Positions 11,180 to 24,590 of a stretch of 64,000 nt of DNA are shown here, piece after piece (the stretch's first letter is position 1; the number at the start of each line of letters is the position of its first letter). The stretch covers positions 18,715,705-18,779,704 of the forward strand of contig NC_031497.1 in NCBI RefSeq assembly GCF_000237925.1. The letters are read 5' to 3'. The stretch is from Schistosoma mansoni (Eukaryota; Platyhelminthes; Trematoda; Strigeidida; Schistosomatidae). The notes under the pieces were generated by a model that saw nothing but the letters and a program-made list of their open reading frames with translations, had not been told where the DNA came from and searched no databases. A program made the position numbers and the translations under genes.

Positions 11180-11462
11180 GAGGAAGAAATCAGGAAGAAG
11201 CGCTGGAAGTAGATAGGACACACATTGAGGAAATCACCTAATTGCGTCACAAGACAAGCCCTCACATAGAATCCTGAAGGTCAAAGGAGAAGAGGAAGAC
11301 CAAAGAACACATTATGCCGAGAAATAGAGACAGACATGAGAAGAATGAACAAGAACTGGATAGAACTAGAAAGGAAGGCCCAGGACAGAGTGGGTTGGAG
11401 AAAGCTGGTCGGCGGCCTATGCTCCATTGGGAGTAACAGGCGTAAGTAAGTAAGTAAGTAAG
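11180..11462 (+). mobile_element. RTE LINE C-terminal fragment with (AAGT)n tail
   Basis: A plus-strand frame reads [39 protein letters not shown] and [10 protein letters not shown] before a stop. This is the C-terminal end of schistosome RTE ORF2. It is followed at once by a (AAGT)n repeat (11443-11462), the usual microsatellite tail of this family. The 5' side is truncated. Confidence 0.8.
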
Positions 11463-12500
11463 CAATTTGTATATCATAGCAAGTTTTCTTGGTTTAGAAA
11501 TACAACAATGAAATAAAACGAAACAATATTTAAAATTATTATCAATGTGAACACACTGGAAGTTATATTCATCACTTGACTCGATTCGATAATTTAGTAG
11601 CATTTAATGTGACTCCAGTTTGATCGTATGAGTGATCGTTATTGAAATATACATATAGCCAAATGTCGTATATAATCATTGACTTAACTCGAGTTGGTGA
11701 ATAACGGAATTAAAGAAGTCAAATACGATTCTGAAGCTGGAATGCGTATACTCCGATAACAATCAGAAATGATCTATCAGAAGTCAGATTTAGGGAGACT
11801 CAAATGCATTACTTTTGGTATGTGACGAGATCTCAGTCATATGTATTGTTAATAATTGAGCAACCTAAGGCAATATTACAGTCAGGCTCACTATAGATCG
11901 ATGTGGTAAGTTGGTCAAGTATGTGACCAATCACCCAGGAGCACATACCGAGGCAGTACTTTTGTACATGGAACTCGCACTTATGTAGGAAGTTCTCTGA
12001 CTCAAAGTTATTTATACATTAAAAATAAGATATAAAAATATTTCAAGTCAGAACAAACCCAGGCGGATCCTGTAGTTTATGTAAACCGTTGGGCATTCAT
12101 GTGCTTGAACAGATACGAAAGTTAATGAGATTGTAATGACTGCCTACAAATTTTACAAATTAATTGTGGAAACAAAGTGTTTATAATTCCTAACTTCAGT
12201 GAGAACTAACGTTAATAGCCACAATGATGATGAACACATCTAGCTAATTATTATTGCAAACTTTAACTTGTATGACCAAAAACGGTGAGTATGAATTAAC
12301 CATACACTGATTTTACAGTGCTCAAAATTTTGGGTGTGCTCCCCACAATTGTAGAGAAGTGATCGACCTATACTTGTCCTAGAGTATCCACTCATGTCCT
12401 GACGAGAATGAGTGACCGAAAGCCCCTAGCTATAGTGTGTCCAGTTAAGATAATGGGGTCACCATCATTTTTGAAGACATTGTACAAGGGTATTTTTCCT
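11463..12500. other. AT-rich spacer
   Basis: Only short open frames. I see no coding signal, RNA gene or clear repeat. Confidence 0.4.
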
Positions 12501-12504
12501 TTAC

Positions 12505-12975
12505 ATATTTGCCTACTCCTGTTACCTCTCATGGATGAGCGCAGGCCACACACCAGCATTCTCCAACTAACCCTGTCCTAGGCAATCCTTTCCAGTTCTT
12601 TCCAGTTGCTATTCATCCTTTTCATATATCCCTCCTATTCGTGACTCAGTGTGTTCTTTAGCCTTCCTCTTTTTCGTTCTCATTCAGGACTGTCCACCCC
12701 CAAAGTCTTCTCCTAATTTCCTCTTCAGATGAAAGCCGGCTTTTTCTCTCTCACGGTAGGCTGTTGCTCATGCCTTCCGGCCAACGGATATTGAGTATCT
12801 TGAGTAGACAACTATTTATAAATACTTGTACCTTCTGGATGATGGTCTTGGTAGTGTAGTGGCAGTGGACCCTAACCACACAACCTTTGAAACCGAGCCT
12901 ATAATTACTGATGAAAATTATATTCAACAATTGACACGAAGAGGTTAACTTTGGAAAACACAGAAACAATAATTC
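12505..12975 (-). mobile_element. RTE LINE ORF2 C-terminal fragment
   Basis: The minus-strand frame contains TIIQKVQVFINSCLLKILNI followed by RWPEGMSNSLP, then degraded EEEIRR and DRVGW regions to about 12505. This is the standard RTE ORF2 end. It is probably the continuation of the copy at 13.5-14.6 kb, separated by an insertion or rearrangement. Confidence 0.75.
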
Positions 12976-13494
12976 AATTCATCGGATGACATGGCTCAGC
13001 TTTGCGGGCTTGGTTATTCCCGTGTAACTTGTTTCTTCTATTCAATAAAATATGCTGTTTTATCTTCAGCCTGAATATGTTCTCCATCATATATTGGTGA
13101 TTTTTCCGATAGGATGTCAGTGTAGACAATGATGTGACTTCGACACAAGATCTTCTAGATTAGGTGGTAACATCATGACAAATCTATAATTTTTGAATTA
13201 GGTCTATTATTAGAACAGTACTAATAATGCAGCAGACCATAATTTTACAGTAGTTCTCGAATCTCTAGCTCCATACGGCAGAACTATCTTCATGGTTGTA
13301 TTGACGATTCTAAATGTAGTATTGGTTGACAATTAATAATAATAATTTATTCTCAAATAACAGTTTGTTACATGAGGCATGCCGGTTTACAGGCAAGATC
13401 AAATTGTTACAGAAGTTACAATTTTCACTGCAGAAAATTACTCAGCTGGGTTGATATTTTTTAAGATATGAATTATTATTATTATTAATTACTT

Positions 13495-14560
13495 CGAGTG
13501 CCATATGTTCTTCAACTGTAGGAATGCTGTCCTTGAAGTCTGCACCAGATCGTTCGCGTTCATCGATGATGCTACCCAGATACGTGAAACTTTGCACCTG
13601 TTCCGAAACTTCTCCATCGAGAGTGAGTAGCTCGATGCTCTGCGTGTTGATTTTGAGGATCTTGCTTTTTCCTTTGTGTATGTTGAGGCCTATTGGTGCA
13701 GAAACTGCTGCTAAACTGTTTGTACTGACCTGCATTTGTTGATGTGTATGGTATAGGAGAGATTAATCATCTGCGAAGTCCAAATCGTCCAGTTGACTCC
13801 GAGCTGTCTATTTTATCCCCTGAATCCCCCCAGATGTCGAGGTCTTCATGATCCAGTCGATCACCAGAAGAAAGAGAAAGGGTGAGAGTGTGCAGACCTG
13901 TCTGACTCCGGTCCCGACTTGAAATGCGTCTGTCAGATGTCCTCCATGCCCCACTTTGCACAATGATCCGTCGTATGAATTCCGTATGACGTTGAAGATT
14001 TTCCCAACTACTCAGTCCAGAGTGTCGAAGAAGTCTCTATAATGTTCTCCTATCCACATTGTCAATTGTTTTCTCATAACCAATAAGTTGAATTCTGGTG
14101 ACGAGTTTCACTCAATTGATTGTTCAAGGATGATCCGTGGTGTGGCTATCGGGTCTGTGCACGACCAACGGAATACGGTCTGTTATTCCCAAAGCCGGGC
14201 ATCTACTGGGTCTTTCATGCGGTTTAGCAACGCTGTTGAAAACTTCCTGGTACTGGCAGTAGTGTAATTCTTCTGTAGTTCTCACATTTGCTCAGATCTC
14301 CTTTCTTTGGTATCTTGATGAAGTGTCTTTCTTTCCAGTTTGTCCGTGGCACTTGTTCTTCCTTCCAAATATTCCTGAATAGAACGTGGAGCATGTTTGC
14401 AATTACTTCTTTATCTGGCTTTAGTGTTTCAGCTGGCATATCGTCAGGTAGTGCCGATTTCTAAAAGCCATCCCGATTTCTTCGATTGTTGGTAGGGTGA
14501 CATCTGTAGGAAGGTCTGTTTTTGCTGCTTCAATGTCCTGTGATTTTGTACTAATACTTA
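13495..14560 (-). mobile_element. RTE LINE reverse-transcriptase fragment
   Basis: Minus strand, several frames. It begins with the RT block MPAETLKPDKEVIANMLHVL, WKERHFIKIPKKGDLSKCEN and YRRITLLPVPG. It runs on to GLNIHKGKSKILKINTQSIE, LTLDGEVSEQVQSF and YLGSIIDERE. These are core RTE RT motifs. The frame is interrupted repeatedly, so it is dead. Confidence 0.85.
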
Positions 14561-14600
14561 AAAGTAATCAACCTTGAAGGCCACATGTGTGTTAGAATTC

Positions 14601-14633
14601 AGTCATACTATATATATATATATATATATATAA
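14601..14633. repeat. (TA)n microsatellite
   Basis: A run of TA units just upstream of AAAGGCTTTGTCACT. Confidence 0.85.
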
Positions 14634-14639
14634 AGGCTT

Positions 14640-15280
14640 TGTCACTCGACAGAAGTTTCAATTGCATGAGTTGTACACAAACAACTGATAATTATTGGCT
14701 CAACACGAGTGAAGCCGTTAGATACATGCTCTATACTCAATGATCTGATTACACAGTGGACCAACTTTCCACATAAGTGCTACATGGTCGATGGTAAGAA
14801 ATTACTGAACATATAACCTAGTTATGTCCATCAGGTTAAATAGAAGCTATAATTCAATCCGTTTGAAATCAATACGTCATAGATAAAATCATCAAAGATG
14901 ATGTACAGTTAATTAGATGCTCATGAGCCGATAAACTGAGTGCAGGTCATTTGATTATCAGAGAAAGCATAAGTCTTAACATATAGGAGTATAACTCCGA
15001 ACCTGTTTTTATGATAATGGTATGAATGCCTTATCAGTGATTGTATAAGTACGACAATAATGCCCTCAGTTTGCAGGAAATATACTCAACTGCTAACACT
15101 GATGATTTGTACTAAGGATTGGGAAGCTAAACCTTCACCTGGACTAACAAGGTTCTAAGCCGCTTACCAAATGGGCAACTGATGAAAAAAATATGCAGGA
15201 ACCACCTATGTTCGATGAGGAAATCCACAAAAGCACAACACTACCTAATCGTAATTATCAGTCAAAAGGTTCAAATGGTT
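14640..15280. other. Spacer, nothing recognised
   Basis: AT-rich with no long open frame and no familiar repeat signature. Confidence 0.4.
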
Positions 15281-15284
15281 CAAA

Positions 15285-15400
15285 TGGTTGAGGACGGAAT
15301 AGAAGAAGCTTTCGCTTAACGGGCTTCCGTGTCTAGTAGCAGTGGATCACCAATACCTCCAGGCAAAAACCTAGGTATATGAACGATAATAGGGGAAAAA
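15285..15400 (-). mobile_element. CR1-like LINE 3' end, extremely truncated
   Basis: About 115 bp matching 20636-20755 (GGAATAGAAGA, ACGGGCT, CCGT, CTAGTA, CAGTG, ATCACC, AACCTAGGTATAT), which is the 3' untranslated end of the larger CR1-like LINE. The orientation is the same as that copy. Confidence 0.65.
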
Positions 15401-17030
15401 AAGAATTTGGTCACTCCACCAACAGAGTTTTTGTTATTAGCCTCATTGATTCCATCAATCGTATTACGTGGTTGTAAAGCGATGACAATGATTTATGACG
15501 GTGTCTAGAAACCATTGTGAGGAACTAATTGTATTGTCGATTGGGGATTAATTAGTGGGAAATAGGTAGTGTCATTTTAGACGTTTAACACTTTTGTTGG
15601 CTTAGAACACGTTCACGTCTAGTGATTCGGAGATTTCAGCAGTTAAAAGATATATGTGGTTTGAATAACGTTGATGTGTTTGAGCTACCTGATGATGTTA
15701 CAAACCATGGTGCAGAAATATTCGTTGAGTTGCAGCACGACACTTCTAAGTATGAAACAATAACCATTAGCACAACCAAAAGGCGCTAAAATATTAACTT
15801 AATATATTTTTGCCAGGGCAGGCACGCGTCATTTTCATAGACATCATCCACAAATTACAACATTAGTGTGCTTAGAGTATGCTCCAAGACATCATACTGG
15901 ATATTACTGCCAGTGAGAAGTATGATTAGAGCGCCTAGATATGAGAACGCGGTAATAAAGAACAATGAGTTGTGATATTGAACAAGGTGGAGTAGGTTCA
16001 AATGATGGAAGGGAAGTCAAGGTTGAAATAACGGAGGTTGTTTGTTAGAACGGAAAGTGTATATCGAGAGTGAAGTGTTAAGAAAACTAATAACAATATA
16101 TATTTGCTTGTCTGATTATTTTCATCTGATTTCAGCCACACAGTCCTAGTGTAAAAGTCGGAGTTAGCATGTTATAGGTTGTCTTAGTAGAATAGCTAAT
16201 CCAGCATAAAAATTGGAAACATGAGTCTGAATAGTGAGCGTAGGAGAACAACTTCAATACCACCGATTGACTGACTTGTTCTCAACCATAAGGAGCCTGA
16301 TACAAACAAAATGTTCTGCCCCGCAAACATGGATGGATTGAAGTCATCACCCTCACCATCAATGCTTGCTGGTCATTAAATCCACACTCCCTCCTTTTGT
16401 GATGTTAGACCTATTAAAGTATATTTTTGGATAAATGTTATACCTCACAAAATGCTCTGTGTTTCATATACTGTTGGAAAACACTACTTCTATAGGTACC
16501 ATTTTACCAACTTATCAGGCAGTTACAAAATATGGACTGTGGGTAAGGCTTCGATGCAGTGCTTTGATTGACTATAGTATGAAGTATAGGTTGCCAATCA
16601 GAGTATAGGCATTAAGAAGGCCATAATATAGGATAGTTGTTTATCAAAGTAGGTGGAAAAGTACGGGAATGTGTTAGTTATCGATAAGGCAATGAGTAGT
16701 GAAATATAATTAATGTTAAGAGGACAGAGTTCACAGGGGAGCAGAAAGCTGATGAAGAATGGGCAAACAGAAACTCTTATTAACTTGGTGCTGATGTTAT
16801 TTTGTGTTATCCCAACCAGTTGATGGGTAACAGGTCCCACTGGTAATAGGCAGTCAAATCTGCGGTCTTCTTGCCTTTTTAGGGTAGAAGTAGGCGTCCT
16901 TTGGCGACCGAGTTTAGTTAAGCAGCATCAGTAGGTTCAGTGAGTTACCCATCCACTTCATGTAAAAAGTGAAGCAGGGCAAAGTATCTAATACGACTGA
17001 AAATTAGGAAAGTAGGGCGAACTGAACTTT
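15401..17030. other. Spacer, nothing recognised
   Basis: No exon or repeat could be assigned. The longest open frame (16598-16840 minus, 80 aa) is hydrophobic and looks like a chance frame in AT-rich DNA. Confidence 0.35.
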
Positions 17031-17039
17031 GAGTCTAAT

Positions 17040-19330
17040 TTGTCCTATACATATAGAGAACCTTTGATGTCCAGATGGGACTCAGATGTGTTTGATCGTG
17101 CTAGATCAATGCAAGCGAAGGCTTGATCAACAAGTCTTACAAACGTATTTAATTCATCTGCCATGCGTATTTCAGAGAGAAGACTGTTCCATATCAATGC
17201 ATACTTGATGAGGAACAAGTTTACCCGAGTTTTCGATCTGCATTTCTCAACGTTGACCGTGAATACATTGTCTCGAAGGTTGTATTCATGTGAGTCTTGA
17301 GAGAGAACTATATTGCATGTGGAATAAGTAGGGTTTTTGAGGAGTTTGAAGTAGAGAATCAAATTAGATCTAAGCCTTCTTTCTAAAAGGGTTATAGTCC
17401 TAAGATATGGCATTGGAAACTGTAGTCAATGGGTCAGTCGGTCTTAGGTATTTTGCGGGTGAAATCTTGTTGTATTAATTCCACTTCAAGTTTATCGAAT
17501 AGACGTAAGTTGGAAAATAAGATCGAACAGTATTCGACGATAGGTCTTACACAGACTTTATAAAGAATGATTTTAATTTCGTTTTGAAAGAAATTGCGAG
17601 GAATGAAGCCAAGCAATCTCCGCATTTGAGATGCTTTAGTTGAGATATGTTCAGAGAAGTTAAGACCGTGTGAGTAATGTACCCCTAGGTCAGTTACTGA
17701 TGTGATTTCAGGCAGTGTGTTCTTGTTAAGTGCTGGCTTTATTTTAAGAGACGTGTCTCCAATACATAGCCAACCGCATTTCTCTGAGTTGAATTCTAGT
17801 CCCCAGCGTTTGCACTAGATGTCTACCATCTTGAGTCCATGTTGGATTGTTTGCATAGTACTGCGTACATCGCAAATGTCAGTTTCATAAATGACTTCTA
17901 AGTATCAGCGTAAAGGTAGGTCTTGCCTGTGGTAAAGCACTTGCATATATTGTTGATATAGATTATAAAGAGCAGTGGACCCAAGACACTACCCTGCACA
18001 GTACCACTGGTTATTGGTTAAGGTGTAGATGTTGTGGAGTTAATCTTCGTTCTTTGGTATCCGTTTGTGAGAAAAGACTTGATCCATTGCAATAGAGGGT
18101 TCGCAACTCCAGCTTACCGACGTCTGTTGGAGGTTATGAGGTACCTCATCAAAAGCTTCCTTAATATCGAAATATAGTATAAACACCAGTTTCTTTTGGT
18201 CACGTATGCGGGTAACCTCGTTAAAGAAGTCTGTCAGGTATGCACTGCAGGACCTTGTTCTAATAAAGCCATGTTGTGACGGGTCTACTAGATATTCCTC
18301 AAGTAGGTGATCAAATAATTGATCTTGTACCACATTTTCTATTATGCGTGATATAACGGGAGTGATATTTATAGGTCTGTAGTTTTTGATCAGGTTTTTC
18401 GGTCCTGATTTGTGTTTGGGAAGAATATGCGTTACCTTCCAGGTTTCGGGATATGTACCCGCCTCTAAAGATAGTGTGTATATTTTGAGTAATAACGTCT
18501 GTTTATCCGGTCCTGACATTTTATGGAGGATTGATGGGATGTCATCGGCACCAGAACTCGTATTCAGCTTGATGGTTTTGATGGCAGTGTGTTTACTCCT
18601 AATATCAAAGTTTATGGTGCTAAGGTAATTTTTGCTGGTGCACTTTATGTTAATATCTGAGGTATTAGTTGTATTCCCGTTTTGGGAAAACCATTCATTT
18701 AACAGTTCGCATATGACGGTTTGGTCATAATACGTCACGCCATCGTGCAGTAAAGAGCGAATGTTGTAATCTTCGTTCCTTCTTATGCGTTTTGCAAGGA
18801 GCCGACGTAAGTTTTGGGCTTTAGATGCAGCGATGAGCGCAGTACGTCCTACTGGCTGTTTATGTTTGTTGTGTTGACTTTGCACTCCTTCGAGTTCAGA
18901 GTACATTTGATACAGGACACTGAAGACTGTTGATATATAGTAAGCTCCTTTTAATTTTCGCAGCTTAGACCTAGTCTTTAGCTTGATATAGGGATTAATT
19001 GTTTTGAAAGCAATTTTAGAAGGGATGGTAATGTCTAGTACAGATTTGGTGGTAGTGTTGAATATTTCTAATATTTTCAAGAGGTAACCACAGGTAAAAA
19101 AGCTGTTCCAGTTAGATCGCCTTATTAGAAACCGAAAGTTATCCCAGTCAGCGTTTGCATAGTCTCTATATTAGAAACGCGTATTTAGTGTCTTCAATTT
19201 GTTGCACCTGGCAAGAATCGGAAAGGTGCAGACGACTATCAAATATATCTTCATACCTCCACGCTTCTGCCTTTTGATTTCACTTGGTGGGTACGATTTA
19301 CAATAGGTGTTACTGGTTAAAACATTGTCA
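17040..19330 (-). mobile_element. CR1/Jockey-order LINE ORF2 relic (endonuclease end plus RT)
   Basis: Minus-strand LINE. From the 5' side: an endonuclease-RT linker with ANADWDNFRFLIRRSNWNSF (about 19.15 kb), then a 346-codon open frame (19080-18040) with RT motifs SSGADDIPSILHKM, WKVTHILPKHKSG, NYRPINITPVISRIIENVV, SQHGFIRTRSC and LVFILYFDIKEAFDEVPHNL. A frame change follows. The SGTVQGSVLGPLLFIIYINN motif is readable near 18.0 kb in another frame, and the C-terminal thumb (VCVRPIVEYCSILF, LLERRLRSNLILYFKLLKNP) lies at 17625-17045. The FADD-type catalytic box is degraded to YADT. The element is dead but preserves more of its RT than any other copy here. Confidence 0.85.
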
Positions 19331-19339
19331 AACTCCGAA

Positions 19340-20635
19340 TACCTGTGACATCTTCAGTACTATACTTGATAGGGTTTACGTACAACGGGGAAACCTTTGG
19401 CGTAATTGAGAGGCAGATCATCCTCAAGTTCGTTTTTTGACAGAATGCTTTCTCTTTCTCTCTTAGTTTCTCGTACCCTGATCCTCCTGCCTTTAAAAAG
19501 TAGAAGCGATTTATTTATGTAACACTTCCGACTATGCATACCAACCTGTATTCTTAAGCATGTCTCAAATTTGATAATTTGTACAGACTCAGATTTTTTG
19601 ACCTTTTTTTCATTCCTTTTTTGTTTTTTTCGGTAAAGAAAAAACTTGTTGAAATACCTCGCACTGAGAATTCTATATAGTACCAAAATATAATATTGAT
19701 TAAAACCACTAATAATAATAATAACTTCGACTACAGTTTGCTAGGTTCAGGATACTAGCGGAGAATCAGTTGAATATAAAGCCAGTAAGATTATCGTACA
19801 CAACAGATAATTTAATACTGATGATTCAATGAAAAAGTAACGATTGTGTTTACGCAAATAAATGTAATTTCTTCAACTGTTTAGAATATTAGACTCTAAC
19901 CTTGACTTGCGTGATAACCTATTATACACATTTCTGAATTCTCACAGAAATGAAAGTACTTAGAGTTTTGGTATGTTTGGTTTTCATTGACCAGTAAACT
20001 TTCAGAAGAGAAGATGTTTCGAGCCTGACGATGTAAACGTTGGCGATTTGGTGGTTAAAACCCGGCAGAAACATGTAAGCGTATCAAAGTCACTCATGAA
20101 TAGCTCTGTAGCGTCTAATGGCAGTTATATTTGAGGAGATAAATAATCTAGTCGTCCTAAATAGAAGTGAGCACTTTGCTTTTCGGTGATTTAATTCGTT
20201 ATCTGATGCATAAATTATTTCCGAAGTGTGGTTCTAAGATGTATTTTAGAACACAGTTGTAATTGTGTTCAAATGAGTTTTATTATTCTTTCATATGTTA
20301 GGGGTGGTATAGATTAATGACACTAACGGTGCATCTTACACTCATTTAAGACGTTTTTAAACGTGTGTTGGCGTCAAATTTCATAAATACGAGTCATTTG
20401 TGACTTTTTGGACCATAATCTGAGTATCTGTATATTTCCATAAATGCACCGAGTCATTTTGTCGATTGATTAGAAAACTTGTTCATCCCATCTTATTGTG
20501 GAATAATACCCGTAACTATTCTTATCCGTTAAATTGTATGGTTCGCCTTATACTTGCTGGTTATAAAGTTTCGATAATTGATCGTAACTAACGATAATAT
20601 TTCGAACTTTCTAAGCATTCATATTGTTCAAATGG
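19340..20635. other. Spacer with an unassigned 108-codon frame
   Basis: A minus frame at 19686-19360 (108 codons) is Lys/Arg/Glu rich, for example KKQKRNEKKVKKSES and RRIRVRETKRERES. It may be the basic ORF1 or linker of the neighbouring LINE or a chance frame. I could not place it. Nothing else is seen to 20635. Confidence 0.3.
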
Positions 20636-23600
20636 CTTAGGATGGAATAGAAGATTTCAGTCAACGGGCTCCCGTACCTAGTAACAGTGAATCACCGACG
20701 CCCTCAAGTAGGAACCTAGGTATATTAACAACAAAGGGGGAATAAGAAAAAGGTTGACAAATCATAACGAGATACTACCCTTAGTCCTTAAGAATATATC
20801 AAGTTTTCTCATCAAAGACTCAGTCGGCAACGAATTCCAGAATTTAACTAGTAAAGAGTGAGGTGTGTGCATATAATCCACTTTGCTGTGTTGTGTCTCT
20901 AATTTCTGAATGTTACTTCTAAGGTTTGTGTTAGGGCTCAGCTTCAGTGGGTGTTTAAGAGGGTTCCCGGGGATGCTCAAAGTGCTATAAGTCATTAGAA
21001 GGTCACCTTTAAAACTCTTTAACTATGATGAGTTAAGATTCAGCTTTTTGAAGAGTTGTTCATAAGGTTTGAATTTGAGTCCTTGAACTGACTTTAAAAC
21101 TCTCCATGGTACATGTTCCAGTACATTCTTATCTTTTTGGAGTGAGGGAAGAAACAATATGTTTCCATACTTTAAATGGGGCCGAATAACACTATCGAGG
21201 ACCAAGTGAAAAGTTATGCTGTCGAACCGGTCAAAAGTGAGCGTCAACTTTATCAGTGCACAGTTTGTTTGTAAGGCATTTTGTCGCAATTATTGTCAGA
21301 CTTTAGATCAAGGGGTACCAAAACTCCTAGATCTTTCTCAACTCGGGATGCATCTAGAAGAGAGTTACCTAAGTTGTGTTCGTAGTCGCCAACATGCCTC
21401 AGATGGACCACTTTACACTTTGAAGTGTTGAAGGTAAGTCTGTTGTCATTTGCCCAACTTTGAAGTCGAGTCAGACCCTCTTGAAGTGTCAGTTTATCCT
21501 TTTGGTTGCGTATCTCTCTCCGGAGTTTCACGCCATCAGCCAAAAGTAAGGAATCAAAAGGTACCTACTGTGGAAGATCGTTTACATAAATCAAGAAGAA
21601 AGTGAAAGAATGTGAAGTTAATACTGACCCTAAAATGTTGACTTCTTAGATATGAAGTGAGCCAGTCAATTAGAGGTTGTTTGATACCCAATCGTTTGAG
21701 CTTAACGATAAGACATATACGGTTGACCCTATCAAAAGCCTTTGAGAAATCAAGGCGAATGATGTCAACCTTCCCCTTGCGATCAAGGATGGTTGTCTAT
21801 CTGTCCACTGCAGTCAACAGGTTGGTTATACATGAGTGACATTTTCTGAAACCGTGCTGTTGGGTTGAAAAAAGGTTTATGGGTAATAAATTGCCATGTG
21901 TACCATCGCATATCAGGGACTCCATAATTTCTGAGGGTATAGAGAGAAGAGCCACCGGTCGGTAACTTGAATGTTCTGGTACTGAAGTCTGTCTTCTCTT
22001 TTTGCCTTCGTGCGTATGTTCCTTATTTATTTGAATTGTCTATATACGCTATTGTTACCACTTCGTTTGTATTCCGCCCAGCAGTGCCCCTTGTGGCTTA
22101 GCAAATGAAGAGTGCAGTTCTTGATGACCGTAGACTGCTTGTAGATTTTGGGAACCGTTAGCGGAGCAGACTGCTTTGTAGCACACAAGATCTTTTGCAG
22201 TACAAAATCCCAATGAGCATCTTCACAAAGTTGAGGGTGAACTTCACAGTCCACCTGCTGTAGATTGTCCTGTAGAGCTGACCTATCGAACCGTCTGAAA
22301 TTCCAGTGCCTGTTGTCGGTAGGATGTTCTAGCTCAGTTTTACTGATAAAACTGAAGGCTATTATGGCGTGGTCGCCTCCCCTCAGGGAAGTCAGGATTG
22401 AGGGGTTGTCATTTAGGATTTCTTCGTTTGTAAAAAACACAGTCTAGGCGCGACGGCGTCTGACTATTTCTCCAACGAGTTGACGACCTGACACTTTCGA
22501 ATAGTCCCAGATCTTCAATGAGGTTGGAGAACCGATCTTCAGTGGAGTTTCCACGTCCGATGTACGTATGTTTCGCGAAATCGATTTTAGAAAGATTCAA
22601 GTCCCCTAGAATCAGGATATGAGTGAATCTGAGACGAGTAGAGCGGGGTTATACTTCCAGCATACGATTGTCATACTTGATGTCAGCGGTGGGCTTCCTG
22701 TATATGACTCCAACTAGACACCTAGAGGTGGTAGACAATCTTACTGAACACCATACAGATTCATCAAGATTGACAAACTCTTGGTTGTGCACCTGAAGTA
22801 CTTCCGATCAAGATCGCAAGTATAAGACTACTCCGCTACCCATTCCTGTTTTTCTGTAATTGCGATACAAAGACATTGCGGGTATTGCTAGCTCCTGGTC
22901 CGTAAATTAAGAGGGTATCTATGTTTTGAATATTTCTATCAGATGAGTATTGTTAGCATTATTGAATTCATGCAGCTCATCCATTTTATTTGATAAATTC
23001 GCGGCGTTCATATATAAGTAGTTTGTGCTTTTAGTTTGAAACTCATGAGCTTGCCCGTTCTTTTTGTCTGTATGAGCCTTAAGTGAATGGACAGGTAACC
23101 TACTTACACAGGGTTTTCCGGGTTGGTAGCTCCTGTTTTTTCTACGTTTTTTTTAATCATTATTGATAGTGCACAAGTTGAATAGTCGACTTCAACTTGC
23201 CTTTGTTTTTGATCCTGGCGTCATGTGGTCTATCCGGATGCATATAGATTACAGTTAACAACTGGCGTCTGTTGGCACCTAATGCTCTGAGAGTTGCAGC
23301 CGCCATATGAGAGGATGGGAAGGTTATATTCATCAGTCAGGGTCTAGAATCTTCATCCTCCTTAGCTAGTCTCACCACTTTTTGAGTCAATATGTTTTTG
23401 AGGTTCAAGGATTGCTCGATGAATTTCCATTCCTGAATGTCAGAGCTCGTATGGTCAGGGTACATGTTTTCTGCACACCTTGCACAATGTTATCTCTTTC
23501 GCGGAGAAACTCGCGAGGTTTCTAAGGGATGTTTATGGTGAGATTGCGCTCATAATACGGTATGTCAGGCAGTATTCCTACATTCCAATCTGATTTTAGT

Positions 23601-24590
23601 AAATGACTAGCCAATAACACATCTTCTACGTCAGTAGCATTAGTGCGCGTTACACGAAGTAGTCTGGGGTGATTTTGATGCTTAAAGTTCTTTCGCCGAG
23701 TGAGCCATGTTATCTTCAAAGACTCTATTTAGGGAAGTTCGAGCTTCCTTCTTAATTCTTCTCAGAGCATCCTGTCATTTTTGTCTTGAAGACTGAGGGG
23801 GCGTTAGAAACTGTCTTTAAGGTTCATGATCATGAGAAAATCGCGGCGAGCTGTGATTGTTTTTCCAGGTTTACGGAAGCGTCTAGGTTTAAGACCTTTT
23901 TGTTTGGCGGTTGAAGAGCGTTTCAAATTCTTGTGCTCCTTGTTGACTGGTTGAACAGTATTAAGAGTAGACTGTTCACTCAAATCAACAGTTGATTTCA
24001 CTCCAATACCTGAGATGTTCTGCTTCTTGGACAGTGATATCCGGTCTTTTTTAACTTTGTTGACGGGTGCTCAACCGCCTACAGAGTTTTCGGAGACCAC
24101 TGTTGCGTTCAGAGATCCTATACTGGGAGACCCAAGTTTGCTGGGGGAGTCTAGTACCGTTGGTGCTATGATGATTCTGAGCTTCAGCATGTCCTCACTA
24201 GTTTCTACGCATGTTTTGTCGAAACTAACGTCTTTTCTTCACTGCACGCCTTTGTTTGTTTATCCGTTCTAGGAATATTTTTTTCAGGTTTGCTGACAAC
24301 TTTTTTCGCAGACCTATCAAGAGAATTATGATGTTGCGCAGCAAATCCTCGGCATTCGTGTTGCACGTGCCACATGCCTACCTACGATCCGACTTGCTGA
24401 GTCTGTTTTGAGCATGTACTGTAAGATCTGTGCATGCTCCGGGGAACCAACCTTTGCATTTGTCAAACTGCATGCCAGAGGTGACAGCAAAACTGCATCC
24501 TCGTAGCTTGCATGAATTCTTCATGACTATGGTGATGTGAATTGTTTGATAGATCATAGCAAACGTCTACAACCGTAAAACAAAAAGAGG
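20636..24590 (-). mobile_element. CR1-like LINE, nearly full-length layout but decayed
   Basis: Minus-strand copy of roughly 4 kb. ORF1-like part: NLKRSSTAKQKGLKPRRFRK (about 23.9 kb) and DVEDVLLASHLLKSDWNVG (about 23.6 kb). Endonuclease: TPSRLDCVFYKRRNPK and, in another frame, FFTNEEIL, LTSLRGGDHAII and RHWNFRRFD (22.6-22.0 kb). RT: RLDFSKAFDRVNR and LIDWLTSYLRS (21.8-21.6 kb), then LQSWANDNRLTFNTSKCKVV, LGNSL and KDLGVLV (21.5-21.25 kb), SVIRPHLKYGN (21.15 kb) and the C-terminal FWNSLPTESLM (20.8 kb). Frames shift several times and the PQGSVLGPLL segment is missing. The 3' end lies near 20636 and is shared with the short copy at 15.3 kb. Confidence 0.88.

Noticed and set aside
18386-18628. 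80-codon plus-strand frame
   Set aside because: Antisense shadow of the LINE reverse-transcriptase frame.
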